64,000 nucleotides of DNA from Leptospira levettii (GCF_002812085.1 NZ_NPDM01000002.1:496001-560000); one strand, 5' to 3'; positions 16,141-22,376 are shown, numbered from the stretch's first letter. Made by a program: numbers and translations. Notes: generated by a model from the sequence alone, not told the origin.

Positions 16141-16727
16141 TAGATCCTAAACAAAGAGAAAGAATCAAATCTTTCATAGCCAATCAATACAATGTAAACT
16201 TTAACGAGTGGGTAGTTGTTGGAATTCGAGGCGGTCTTCCAAATGACAATGGAATCATTATTCAAAACTCAAATGCAAATGATGAGTGGAATGATACAAT
16301 CATTCGGATTAAAAATGATACTGCCTTAGCATACCAAGGAACATTGGACGCAGGCAAGAAATGGATCGATGCTCCAATGAATCCAAAAGGAACCTTTCGA
16401 ATCGGAGAGGGATTACACTATTTTGGTCCCGGTCTACATGACAACAAACCTGCTTTTCGTGCGATGTCCAAACTCTATGGATCCCGTGACTCAAACAAGG
16501 ATGGTAAGTGGACTGCAAGTGATTTGCAAGTAACAGAATCTTATCCAGGTGAATTTGGAGTTAATATTCATGCAATGTATCGAGACGGGAAAGTTCACGG
16601 TAACTCTGCTGGTTGTATCGTATTAAGACATTTTTGGAATTCTTCAGATTGGAATGAATTCAAAACCTCGCTTTATAAATTACAAAAGTTTCCCGTTGTG
16701 ATTCTTCCAGCGGAAAGGATATCTTAA
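16137..16727 (+). CDS. L,D-transpeptidase-fold (YkuD-like) cell-wall enzyme, probable endolysin
   Basis: 196 residues from the GTG at 16137, which has AAAGGAGG nine bases upstream (16120-16127); longer frames upstream lack such a site. The catalytic motif is visible: His145 in NIHAMYRDG and SAGC with Cys160 (HGNSAGCIVL), the YkuD arrangement. A DSNKDGKWTASDL stretch (118-130) looks like a Ca-binding loop. There is no signal peptide, so export would depend on the neighbouring holin-like protein. It sits in a lysis cassette. Likely role: cleaving or remodelling peptidoglycan peptides at lysis or entry; the direction of its chemistry is not shown. Confidence 0.7.
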   Translation: MIDPKQRERIKSFIANQYNVNFNEWVVVGIRGGLPNDNGIIIQNSNANDEWNDTIIRIKNDTALAYQGTLDAGKKWIDAPMNPKGTFRIGEGLHYFGPGLHDNKPAFRAMSKLYGSRDSNKDGKWTASDLQVTESYPGEFGVNIHAMYRDGKVHGNSAGCIVLRHFWNSSDWNEFKTSLYKLQKFPVVILPAERIS

Positions 16728-17018
16728 ATGAAAAAGAGAAATAGAAAAACAGAATTTTCTTTTAATGATCTTAGTTTCAGAATCCCTGGAATCGTTATTT
16801 TAATTTTCTGCATCATTGCAGAATTCACAATAATTCTTTCTGGAAGATCCTCACAAGTTCAACTAACAGAAAATATTTCCTTCCCTGGTTTCTTAGCTTT
16901 GGGAATGGTCGGACTTATAATGTTTATCATTCCATACATTCTTATGGGATACGACATTTATAAGAAGAAAAAAGAATCAAAGAAAAGTATTGATAAACAA
17001 AATTCAAAAGGAGAATAA
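16728..17018 (+). CDS. holin-like small membrane protein
   Basis: 96 residues with a basic N-terminus, two transmembrane segments (IPGIVILIFCIIAEFTIIL and FLALGMVGLIMFIIPYIL) and a Lys-rich C-terminal tail. It starts directly after the stop of the YkuD-like gene. Two-helix membrane proteins with charged tails beside an endolysin are typical holins. No sequence family recognised; role inferred from topology and context. Confidence 0.55.
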   Translation: MKKRNRKTEFSFNDLSFRIPGIVILIFCIIAEFTIILSGRSSQVQLTENISFPGFLALGMVGLIMFIIPYILMGYDIYKKKKESKKSIDKQNSKGE

Positions 17019-17019
17019 A

Positions 17020-17463
17020 ATGTTACTATCACTTGGATCAAAAGGCCCATTAGTTGCCACTCTACAAAACAACCTTACTCGTTTAGGTTTCATTTTAAAA
17101 CCAGATGGAATCTTTGGCACTGCCACTAAAGCGGCTGTCATAGCATTCCAGAAAAAACATGGACTTGTTCAAGATGGAATTGTAGGCCCTGCAACTAACA
17201 GTAAAATCAATTCTGAACTCTCAAACGTGAATCCTGTAACAGCGGCTTACAATACAATGATATTGCAACCAAAACCAACAGATCCTGTTCCAGTGACGAA
17301 TACGAGTGCCCCTACTCCTACCATTCCAATTGCAATTCCTCCGGTGCAAATGCCAACGTATGCGGTAACTCAAGACAAACCTCAAACAGAAGCAAAAGGC
17401 GGATCCTCTTTACTGCTTTGGTTTGGTGTTGGTGCAGTTGCATACTTTGTAATGAAAAAATAA
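17020..17463 (+). CDS. peptidoglycan-binding protein with C-terminal membrane anchor
   Basis: 147 residues from ATG 17020, preceded by AAAAGGAG. Residues about 3-60 are a PG_binding_1 domain (GSKGPLVATLQNNLTRLGF, GIFGTATKAAVIAFQKKHG, DGIVGPATNSKI). A Pro/Thr-rich linker follows, then a C-terminal transmembrane segment LLLWFGVGAVAYFVMKK. The unusual order, wall-binding head and C-terminal anchor, suggests a membrane-fixed protein that grips the wall, as in virion entry or lysis proteins of membrane-containing phages. Domain certain; role inferred. Confidence 0.7.
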   Translation: MLLSLGSKGPLVATLQNNLTRLGFILKPDGIFGTATKAAVIAFQKKHGLVQDGIVGPATNSKINSELSNVNPVTAAYNTMILQPKPTDPVPVTNTSAPTPTIPIAIPPVQMPTYAVTQDKPQTEAKGGSSLLLWFGVGAVAYFVMKK

Positions 17464-17837
17464 TGAAACCAATTTTAATAATCGGATACATTGTCTTTTC
17501 TATAGTCTTCTTTCCCTTTTGTTCTTCTCTAGAGAAACAAGAGGGAAGCCTTACAAGACAACTTGCACTTATCGAAGATTTAGAAACTCACTTGCCTGAA
17601 GCAGAAAGAAAAAGATTTCAGAAGTTCAAAGAGAATTTAATTCAAGAGGATAAAATCATAGATAAGTCTTTGGCAGAGTCAAAGGAAAGGGTTATTAGAA
17701 ACCAAGAAATAGCATTAGAGAAGTCGGAAGACTCCGGGAAGTGGAAAGGGATACGAAACGGTTTTATTTTACTTGGAATCGGCTTCGGACTGTTTTTTAT
17801 CTACCGAGTATTTAGATCCAAGCTTAGTCCTCTTTAA
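17463..17837 (+). CDS. unimolecular-spanin-like lipoprotein
   Basis: 124 residues from ATG 17463, which overlaps the previous stop. The N-terminus is a lipoprotein signal with lipobox FFPFC then SS; the middle is a charged coiled-coil region (about 25-90); the C-terminus is a transmembrane segment FILLGIGFGLFFIYRVF followed by a short basic tail. A protein lipidated into the outer membrane at one end and anchored in the inner membrane at the other is the defining design of unimolecular spanins (as T1 gp11), which fuse the two membranes at the last lysis step. It is the last gene of the plus-strand block. Call rests on topology, size and neighbours. Confidence 0.65.
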   Translation: MKPILIIGYIVFSIVFFPFCSSLEKQEGSLTRQLALIEDLETHLPEAERKRFQKFKENLIQEDKIIDKSLAESKERVIRNQEIALEKSEDSGKWKGIRNGFILLGIGFGLFFIYRVFRSKLSPL

Positions 17838-18050
17838 ATTCTCGGATCTTGCTTCAAAATAGGAACAACCAACTAGAATAAAATCATCTCTACAAATCAG
17901 GCCAACCGAAGAGACCTTTTCATTAAAGAGATTACAAAAAACAACATGACCTTTCGAACCGGCATAAGTTGAAGCGTAATTTTGATTTATACATTTTGAA
18001 CACTTAGGAATACCATTGAACAATCTCGGAAATTTTATTTCAGGATTCAC
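17769..18050 (-). CDS. Cys-rich protein of unknown function
   Basis: 93 residues from a GTG start that overlaps the stop of the preceding minus-strand gene (GTGA). It has six Cys, including KCSKC, a pattern that could bind zinc or iron. Its 3' end overlaps the end of the convergent spanin-like gene by 69 bases, which is unusual, so the C-terminal part may not be fixed. Co-transcribed with the RHH-like regulator. Function unknown. Confidence 0.45.
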   Translation of the reverse strand: MNPEIKFPRLFNGIPKCSKCINQNYASTYAGSKGHVVFCNLFNEKVSSVGLICRDDFILVGCSYFEARSENLKRTKLGSKYSVDKKQSEADSK

Positions 18051-18217
18051 TTGCTAGGCTGATTCATTTTGTCCGGATCAAAATTATTAATGATATAACG
18101 GAGGGCCACACTATCGGAAATTTTCTGCATCAAAGAAAGTTCTAAAGTGGATTTCACTTTCAAAAACTTTTGATACTCCTCTCCTTTTACACTTCCTTGA
18201 ACTCTGTAAGCATTCAT
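18047..18217 (-). CDS. small ribbon-helix-helix-like regulator
   Basis: 56 residues from ATG 18217. A beta-strand-like start (YRVQGSVK) is followed by two helices (EEYQKFLKVKSTLELSL and SDSVALRYIINNF), the shape of Arc/MetJ-type DNA-binding proteins, though the match is by pattern only. No Shine-Dalgarno is visible. Its promoter places transcription close to the ATG, so the message may be nearly leaderless. It faces the divergent operon at 18379 and is a candidate lysogeny repressor. Confidence 0.5.
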   Translation of the reverse strand: MNAYRVQGSVKGEEYQKFLKVKSTLELSLMQKISDSVALRYIINNFDPDKMNQPSK

Positions 18218-18223
18218 ACACGT

Positions 18224-18252
18224 ATACAACCAAACACAACCTGTTTAGTCAA
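18224..18252 (-). promoter_or_regulatory. promoter of the minus-strand regulator
   Basis: On the minus strand: TTGACT (-35, 18252-18247), a 17-base spacer and TTGTAT (-10, 18229-18224), ending seven bases before the ATG at 18217. CACGTA occurs at 18219-18224, over the -10/start, and again at 18259-18264, just upstream of the -35. The copies are 40 bases apart, four helical turns, which suggests an operator pair. Confidence 0.55.
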
Positions 18253-18323
18253 GCCTAACACGTACTATTTTCTAAAATCAAAATAAAATACTTGTACTTA
18301 TAACTGGAATCGTACTACAACAC

Positions 18324-18361
18324 AACTAAGCGTTAACTAAAATCAACTAAGATCAACTTAG
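18324..18361 (+). repeat. four phased iterons AACTAAG
   Basis: Copies AACTAAG, AACTAAA, AACTAAG and AACTTAG start at 18324, 18335, 18345 and 18355, spacing 11, 10 and 10, so all lie on one face of the helix. They end 17 bases before the ATG at 18379. Fits an operator for cooperative binding or an origin-type iteron array. Confidence 0.6.
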
Positions 18362-18378
18362 AAACGGAGATTTAAGCT

Positions 18379-19038
18379 ATGATTCAATTAGATTCCAGTT
18401 GGAAAGGTTTTCGGACAACTTTGGCAAGGATCAAAAAAGCCCTCGATGAGTCCGATTCGGATAAAGAAATTTCAATTACCATTGAAGGCGACAATGGAAT
18501 TCAAGAATATAGTTTCGAAACAGTTCCAACTTCAGAAGCGATCAAAGAAATTTTTGCAGGATCCAAAAAACTTATCGGATATGTTTATATTTCAGATCGA
18601 TTGAGACACAAACAAATTCTATTTGAAGAAATTCAATCAGTGAGTGCAGATCCAACTCCCACAAAGCAAAGTGAACCTATAGCAAATTTTGGGAACTCAT
18701 TGGAAAGTTTTATGGCTCAAATGAAACTTATGATGCAAGCGAGCGATGAGATCAATCGACAAAGAACCCAACTACTAACAGACTCTTTTAGCCAACAGTT
18801 AAACGCTACAAAAGTAATGTATGACGAAAGAGACAAGGTTTTCACAGAATTGCAAAGAAAAGAAATCGAACTTCGTATTAAAGAAGTCGAGATGTCTCAA
18901 AAGAAGAAAACAGAACTTCTCGAATCTGTAATTGTTGGAATCGGCTCTGGAATCAAAGAGACCATCTCATGGGCCAAAGAGAACCCTGGAGATTTTGCAG
19001 AAATATTTTCCTTACTCAGATCAAAACCAACTAACTAG
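18379..19038 (+). CDS. unknown protein with long coiled coil
   Basis: 219 residues: an N-terminal alpha/beta part (1-95; KEISITIEGDNGIQEYSFE), then a long charged helix (about 110-185; RDKVFTELQRKEIELRIKE) and a helical C-terminus. GGAG lies nine bases before the ATG. It is first gene of the plus-strand unit that diverges from the RHH-like regulator. No family recognised. Confidence 0.5.
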   Translation: MIQLDSSWKGFRTTLARIKKALDESDSDKEISITIEGDNGIQEYSFETVPTSEAIKEIFAGSKKLIGYVYISDRLRHKQILFEEIQSVSADPTPTKQSEPIANFGNSLESFMAQMKLMMQASDEINRQRTQLLTDSFSQQLNATKVMYDERDKVFTELQRKEIELRIKEVEMSQKKKTELLESVIVGIGSGIKETISWAKENPGDFAEIFSLLRSKPTN

Positions 19039-19049
19039 AGATAATATAC

Positions 19050-19217
19050 ATGAACGATATTGATAAACTAAAATCAGACAATAAGAACCTCAAAACAATA
19101 GTATTCAATCTTTTGGATATCATTGAAGAGAAAAAACTCTTTTCCTTTGCTGTAAAGAAAACTCCTCAATACCAAAACATAACAAACGCAATCCATGAAT
19201 TACAAAAAGGAGATTAA
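19050..19217 (+). CDS. small helical protein
   Basis: 55 residues, an isolated frame between two clear genes, with short spacing on both sides (11 and 3 bases). Helical, charged, no membrane segment (KLKSDNKNLKTIVFNLLD). Supported by operon packing; function unknown. Confidence 0.45.
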   Translation: MNDIDKLKSDNKNLKTIVFNLLDIIEEKKLFSFAVKKTPQYQNITNAIHELQKGD

Positions 19218-19220
19218 ACA

Positions 19221-19427
19221 ATGGATATTACTGAAGTTTCGAAAGGGATCGTTACCCTCTTAACGGAAATCAAAGAAGCAGTTTCTCGACCAGGAACCAC
19301 TTCAAATCCAATCAAAGTAGATTTGGATCTACAAGTCATCAAAGAGCACACGGAAGCTTTAAACGAAAACAATCGTCTTTTAGCAAGGCTCATTGAGATT
19401 CAACAAGAAACTCCGAAACCTGCTTAG
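19221..19427 (+). CDS. small helical protein
   Basis: 68 residues, helical (KGIVTLLTEIKEAV, LNENNRLLARLIEIQQE), preceded by AAAAGGAG. It ends 30 bases before a terminator, so it closes this transcription unit. Function unknown. Confidence 0.5.
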   Translation: MDITEVSKGIVTLLTEIKEAVSRPGTTSNPIKVDLDLQVIKEHTEALNENNRLLARLIEIQQETPKPA

Positions 19428-19457
19428 GCTTTGGCGGTTTCTATTAAGTAACTTTAT

Positions 19458-19480
19458 AGGGATCGAAAGATCCCTTTTTT
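19458..19480 (+). terminator. rho-independent terminator
   Basis: AGGGATC (19458-19464), loop GAAA, GATCCCT (19469-19475), then a T run through 19480. It ends the 18379-19427 unit. The next gene starts only 18 bases later and may need its own promoter or readthrough. Confidence 0.85.
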
Positions 19481-19497
19481 ATAAGGAAGGTATAAAA

Positions 19498-19797
19498 TTG
19501 GAATGGCTATTAGACTTTTATTTCGATATGTCGATTAACTCGACCCATGTCGAAGATCATGGACTCTCTCTAAAAGAAGTTTATCAATTTTTCGAACAAG
19601 AAAATTACTTGGAATATAAACGAAAAGATGGTAGCTTTGAAGCTGTGGGAATAATCGGGTCTAAGGAAATCAAAGTGATTTTCAGAAAGAAAGTGAATAC
19701 GAAAAAGAAGAAACACTTCTTTGTTATCACGGCTTTCCCTTACACATTATCAGAACTTGACCATATCAATTTAGAAGGTAATAAGTATGAAAACTAA
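19498..19797 (+). CDS. BrnT-like toxin candidate
   Basis: 99 residues from TTG 19498, chosen because AAGGAAGG lies seven bases upstream and longer frames run through the terminator. The pattern HGLSLKEVYQFFEQ, then GSFEAVGIIGSKEIKVIFRKK and HFFVITAFP follows the BrnT/DUF4258 layout (helix with HG-x-S, then beta strands with a conserved G, then ITA). These are RNase-type toxins. It overlaps the next small gene by 11 bases in toxin-then-antitoxin order, as in BrnTA. Family match is by eye and moderate. Confidence 0.5.
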   Translation: MEWLLDFYFDMSINSTHVEDHGLSLKEVYQFFEQENYLEYKRKDGSFEAVGIIGSKEIKVIFRKKVNTKKKKHFFVITAFPYTLSELDHINLEGNKYEN

Positions 19798-19975
19798 AGT
19801 TAGTTTTAATGTTGTTATTCCATCAAAAACGGAAGATAAGAAAATCAAAAAGTTACTAGCAGAGATTGAGAAGGAAAAGAAAGAGAATTCAGGTTGGGAT
19901 TATAAAAAAGTAAAACATCCCGATGGTTCTCCTGTAAAGCATCGAAGCGTTCCAAAGAAAAAGAAAACGGCTTAA
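19787..19975 (+). CDS. small basic protein, possible antitoxin
   Basis: 62 residues, Lys-rich, starting inside the BrnT-like gene. Motifs: KVSFNVVIP strand, then charged helix KKIKKLLAEIEKE, then basic tail. Short partner proteins overlapping a BrnT gene are usually antitoxins that bind DNA and toxin. No BrnA signature is visible, so the partner role is inferred from the overlap. Confidence 0.45.
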   Translation: MKTKVSFNVVIPSKTEDKKIKKLLAEIEKEKKENSGWDYKKVKHPDGSPVKHRSVPKKKKTA

Positions 19976-19987
19976 TCTATAACAAAA

Positions 19988-20395
19988 TCAATTTGATGAA
20001 TCACTTTCATCACCAACACTTGATAAGAAACTCTTTATGCCGACACCTCCGAAAATTCCTGCAACCATAGACAATGCAGATGAAAAAATCGTAATACCAA
20101 AAGGATGATTTACATAAAGCAGGAAGCAGGAAAATATTAAAACTCCTGCACCGACTAAACACATCCCTGTAACTATTTTATATTTTCTTTTTTGAGTTTC
20201 GTTGTAAGCAGTAAAGTGAATTGAAAGTTTTTCGGTCTCAATTTTTTCTAAAGCAATTGCTGTTTCCATTTCTTTGAAACGAATCTCTTTATTACTTTCA
20301 ATTTCAAGCCTCTGGTTTTCTTTTTCAGCTGCTTGAACAGTTAAGTATTTATTAAGAAATTCGTCTTTGCTTTCTGATGGACCTTGATTTGACAC
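19988..20395 (-). CDS. two-helix membrane protein, unknown
   Basis: About 135 residues if it starts at GTG 20395, nine bases after a GGAG; a TTG at 20410 is also possible. An N-terminal charged helix (AAEKENQRLEIESNKEIRFKE) is followed by two transmembrane segments (VTGMCLVGAGVLIFSCFLLYV and ITIFSSALSMVAGIFGGVG). It overlaps the upstream minus-strand gene, so they are co-expressed. It could be a superinfection-exclusion or other lysogenic conversion protein, but nothing in the sequence shows this. Confidence 0.5.
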   Translation of the reverse strand: MSNQGPSESKDEFLNKYLTVQAAEKENQRLEIESNKEIRFKEMETAIALEKIETEKLSIHFTAYNETQKRKYKIVTGMCLVGAGVLIFSCFLLYVNHPFGITIFSSALSMVAGIFGGVGIKSFLSSVGDESDSSN

Positions 20396-20600
20396 GAACC
20401 CTCTCTCCAACTTTTTGAAAGTATTCAGCGTATGTCATTGAAACAACACTGACTTTAGAAGTATTTACAACAATTCTATGAATCAAAGAGGGATCTTCTT
20501 TAAATCTCTTCTTGATTTCAACGATTGCAAACTTAGGGTTACTAAAACTTTTATCCGTCGGTAAATTGACTGACTCTAGGGTAATATCCTTAGTTTTCAT
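20352..20600 (-). CDS. small unknown protein
   Basis: 82 residues from ATG 20600, basic at the C-terminus (VGERVRVKSRSIRKQ). No recognised domain. It is transcribed from a plausible promoter at 20622-20651 and overlaps the next gene, which makes it a lysogen-expressed candidate. Confidence 0.5.
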   Translation of the reverse strand: MKTKDITLESVNLPTDKSFSNPKFAIVEIKKRFKEDPSLIHRIVVNTSKVSVVSMTYAEYFQKVGERVRVKSRSIRKQRRIS

Positions 20601-20621
20601 TCAGAGACTTCCTAAACACGT

Positions 20622-20651
20622 AAGTTAGACAATACAAACTTCGGCTGTCAA
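20622..20651 (-). promoter_or_regulatory. promoter for minus-strand pair
   Basis: On the minus strand: TTGACA (20651-20646), 18-base spacer, TAACTT (20627-20622), then 21 bases to the ATG at 20600. The -35 is perfect, the -10 weak. Confidence 0.45.
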
Positions 20652-20721
20652 ACAAATAATTATCCATTTATTTTAGTATATATTTCTTTTTTGAGCGTTT
20701 TTGACAATACAATGCTTGCTT

Positions 20722-21309
20722 TCAAAAACTCATTTTTCCCTTTCCGAAAACCGATTTTGCCACGTCCAAGAGGGTTTGGTCAAAATGGACCCGATTGACA
20801 CTCTCGGGGTAATTGTGCTGAATTTCGATATCGGACACCCTAGAGGATGGATCCATATTTACTTTCTCATGTGCTAGATCGATTAAGTGGTTATTGAGAT
20901 CCACCATCTCTTCACAGATCCGATTGAAAGCCTCGTAAACCTCTATATCTAGTTTATCGGTAATCATTAACTTTGAGTTAATAGAATCGAAAGCAGACTT
21001 TATCGATTTTTGGCCTACTCTGAAATTTTGATAGATGGTTTCAAAATCGGATTTTGACAACTTTGGAATTCCATTGGATTTGAACTTACAATATTCGGAG
21101 AAAGCGGAATCTATAGATTCCAAAACTATTGGATCTAACTTTCCATTCTCGATGAATTCTTTGAAATCATTGAATGACTTTAAAGAATCGGTAAGGTCTC
21201 CCGTTTGAATAAAATCCTGGATTGCATCAAACATAAATAAGTCTCTAATTGCTTGAGCACGAATCCAATTTCCGAATCCATTATCCTTCTTTAATTCTTC
21301 ATCATTCAA
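20722..21309 (-). CDS. helical protein of unknown function
   Basis: 195 residues from TTG 21309 with GAGG nine bases upstream. Mainly alpha-helical, soluble and acidic (RDLFMFDAIQDFIQTG, FNRICEEMVDLNNHLIDLAHE). No family recognised. It stands alone on the minus strand between the small membrane pair and the ribbon-helix-helix gene, the usual place for prophage cargo or immunity genes. Function not assigned. Confidence 0.5.
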   Translation of the reverse strand: MNDEELKKDNGFGNWIRAQAIRDLFMFDAIQDFIQTGDLTDSLKSFNDFKEFIENGKLDPIVLESIDSAFSEYCKFKSNGIPKLSKSDFETIYQNFRVGQKSIKSAFDSINSKLMITDKLDIEVYEAFNRICEEMVDLNNHLIDLAHEKVNMDPSSRVSDIEIQHNYPESVNRVHFDQTLLDVAKSVFGKGKMSF

Positions 21310-21417
21310 CGTAGAATACCTCGTTAGTTTATTAAAATCTCATTTTTGGCTTTCGGGAAAGTGATTTTTCATTCCTCCTCCGGAGATTGCCCTAAAAAGT
21401 ATTTTTCTGTTTGGATA

Positions 21418-21450
21418 AGTTTTTCAGAAAATGCCGACATGCCGACATGG
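21418..21450 (-). repeat. right copy of 33-bp inverted repeat
   Basis: Reverse complement of 7198-7230 with one difference, the central base of the TTTTC-x-GAAAA palindrome. It lies 34 bases upstream of a TTGACA and about 87 bases upstream of the ribbon-helix-helix start codon. The rest of the gap 21310-21536 shows no gene. Confidence 0.75.
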
Positions 21451-21483
21451 GAATAAAATATGATAAAATAAACAAAAATAATA

Positions 21484-21511
21484 TTGACATAATTCGGCTT
21501 TGGTTTAATTT
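21484..21511 (+). promoter_or_regulatory. promoter of the ribbon-helix-helix gene
   Basis: TTGACA (21484-21489), 16-base spacer, TAATTT (21506-21511). A strong AAGGAGG follows before the ATG at 21537. The inverted-repeat copy just upstream may regulate it. Confidence 0.45.
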
Positions 21512-21536
21512 TCGGGTATCCTTCAAGGAGGTATAT

Positions 21537-21707
21537 ATGGCGGCAACTAACAAAGAAACTAGAGTTTCAGTGATTTTTGATAACGAAACAATCCAACAAA
21601 TCCAGAGTTATGCTCAGGCAAATGAAATGGATGTTTCTAAAGTTATTCGACTATCAGTGAAGAAGTTTTTAATGCCGCTTAACGGGAAAACTGCAAAGCA
21701 AGGTTAA
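21537..21707 (+). CDS. ribbon-helix-helix DNA-binding protein
   Basis: 56 residues from ATG 21537, which has AAGGAGG seven bases upstream; longer frames lack one. The sequence ETRVSVIFDNETIQQIQSY then EMDVSKVIRLSVKKFL is a CopG/Arc-type ribbon-helix-helix: a strand, then two helices with SKVIR at the start of the second. It lies 47 bases from attR, next to the right inverted repeat. It may control the adjacent promoter, excision or copy number. Confidence 0.75.
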   Translation: MAATNKETRVSVIFDNETIQQIQSYAQANEMDVSKVIRLSVKKFLMPLNGKTAKQG

Positions 21708-21753
21708 CTGTTAGGCTACAATCTTGTGGTGGGTTTTTGTCCCAATAATCGTC

Positions 21754-21835
21754 TGCGGGCGGAGGGACTTGAACCCCCACGCCTCACGGCGCCAGAACCT
21801 AAATCTGGTGCGTCTGCCAATTTCGCCACGCCCGC
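21754..21835 (-). tRNA. tRNA-Leu (UAG)
   Basis: Read on the minus strand: acceptor GCGGGCG / CGCCCGC, anticodon arm CCAGA-TTTAGGT-TCTGG giving anticodon UAG, a long variable arm typical of class II tRNA-Leu, T loop GGTTCAAGTCC, discriminator A. CCA is not encoded. Its 3' 19 bases form the attachment core; the gene was rebuilt by the element and should still work. Confidence 0.92.
21755..21773. other. attR, right integration repeat
   Basis: The 3' end of tRNA-Leu, identical to 4621-4639. In an excised circle the attP core would join this end to the integrase side. Confidence 0.85.
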
Positions 21836-21953
21836 ATTGTGGTTGTATAAGCAGGTTTTTGTACTAATGAAATCTGTCTAGTGAGATTTTGTGATTCACT
21901 TGCCTTTGTTTTGGAATTTTATAGTACTGTCAGATATCTATAGGATAAGTCCG

Positions 21954-22376
21954 ATGAACATACTTGAATTTATGCAAAACATCTCCACACAAGTGTATCT
22001 AAGGGGAGATGTTATCTTTCGGGAAGGGGATCCACATGACGGAAGTATGTACTGCATCATGAGCGGTATGTTCGCTGTCACCAAACGGATGCCAGATGGT
22101 TCACAGGAAGTGATCAAAGGGCTTGGTCCTGGTGAATTTTTTGGCGAACTTTCCCTCATCACAAGAAGGCCACGAGCCATGACGATAAGTGTGGTATCTG
22201 CCAATGCACGAGTTGGCATTTTACGAGAGGACCAGTTCGAAAAACTAGCTCGTATCAATACGCATTTTTTATTCCAACTTACGAAAAGTACAGTCGAAAA
22301 ACTCCATCGAGCAGAAGCAAGACTGGCAGAACTCGACAAAATGATCGAAGAAATCCAAAAAGAGGAAACCAAATGA
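21954..22376 (+). CDS. cyclic-nucleotide-binding domain protein
   Basis: 140 residues, a single cNMP-binding beta-barrel (GDVIFREGDPHDGSMYCIMSG, then GEFFGELSLITRRPRAMT, the phosphate-binding cassette). No DNA-binding helix-turn-helix follows, so it is not a CRP-type regulator by itself. It overlaps the next gene (ATGA), which encodes a second protein of the same kind; they probably act as a pair sensing cyclic nucleotides or acting as a scaffold. Start chosen at 21954, where the domain begins. Confidence 0.85.
   Translation: MNILEFMQNISTQVYLRGDVIFREGDPHDGSMYCIMSGMFAVTKRMPDGSQEVIKGLGPGEFFGELSLITRRPRAMTISVVSANARVGILREDQFEKLARINTHFLFQLTKSTVEKLHRAEARLAELDKMIEEIQKEETK

Larger units (their letters stand above)
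4621..21773. mobile_element. 17 kb integrated element, probable tailless-virus prophage
   Basis: It is bounded by a 19-bp direct repeat of the tRNA-Leu 3' end. Contents in order: tyrosine recombinase next to attL, replication ATPase, small early genes, a compact block of overlapping plus-strand genes for structural and lysis proteins, then a divergent regulatory region with minus-strand genes, and a ribbon-helix-helix gene next to attR. No terminase, portal, tail or baseplate proteins are present. The size, the internal duplication in the candidate capsid protein and the many short proteins with C-terminal membrane anchors resemble membrane-containing tailless viruses such as tectivirus-like and P23-77-like groups. 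That comparison rests on architecture only, not on sequence matches. Confidence 0.75.

Noticed and set aside
16071..16727. Start of the YkuD-like gene at 16071
   Set aside because: Frame upstream of GTG 16137 overlaps a micro-ORF and has no ribosome site; GTG 16137 has AAAGGAGG.
18324..18361. CRISPR-like array
   Set aside because: Repeats are 7 bases with 10-11 base period, far too short; better as iterons or operators. No cas genes seen.
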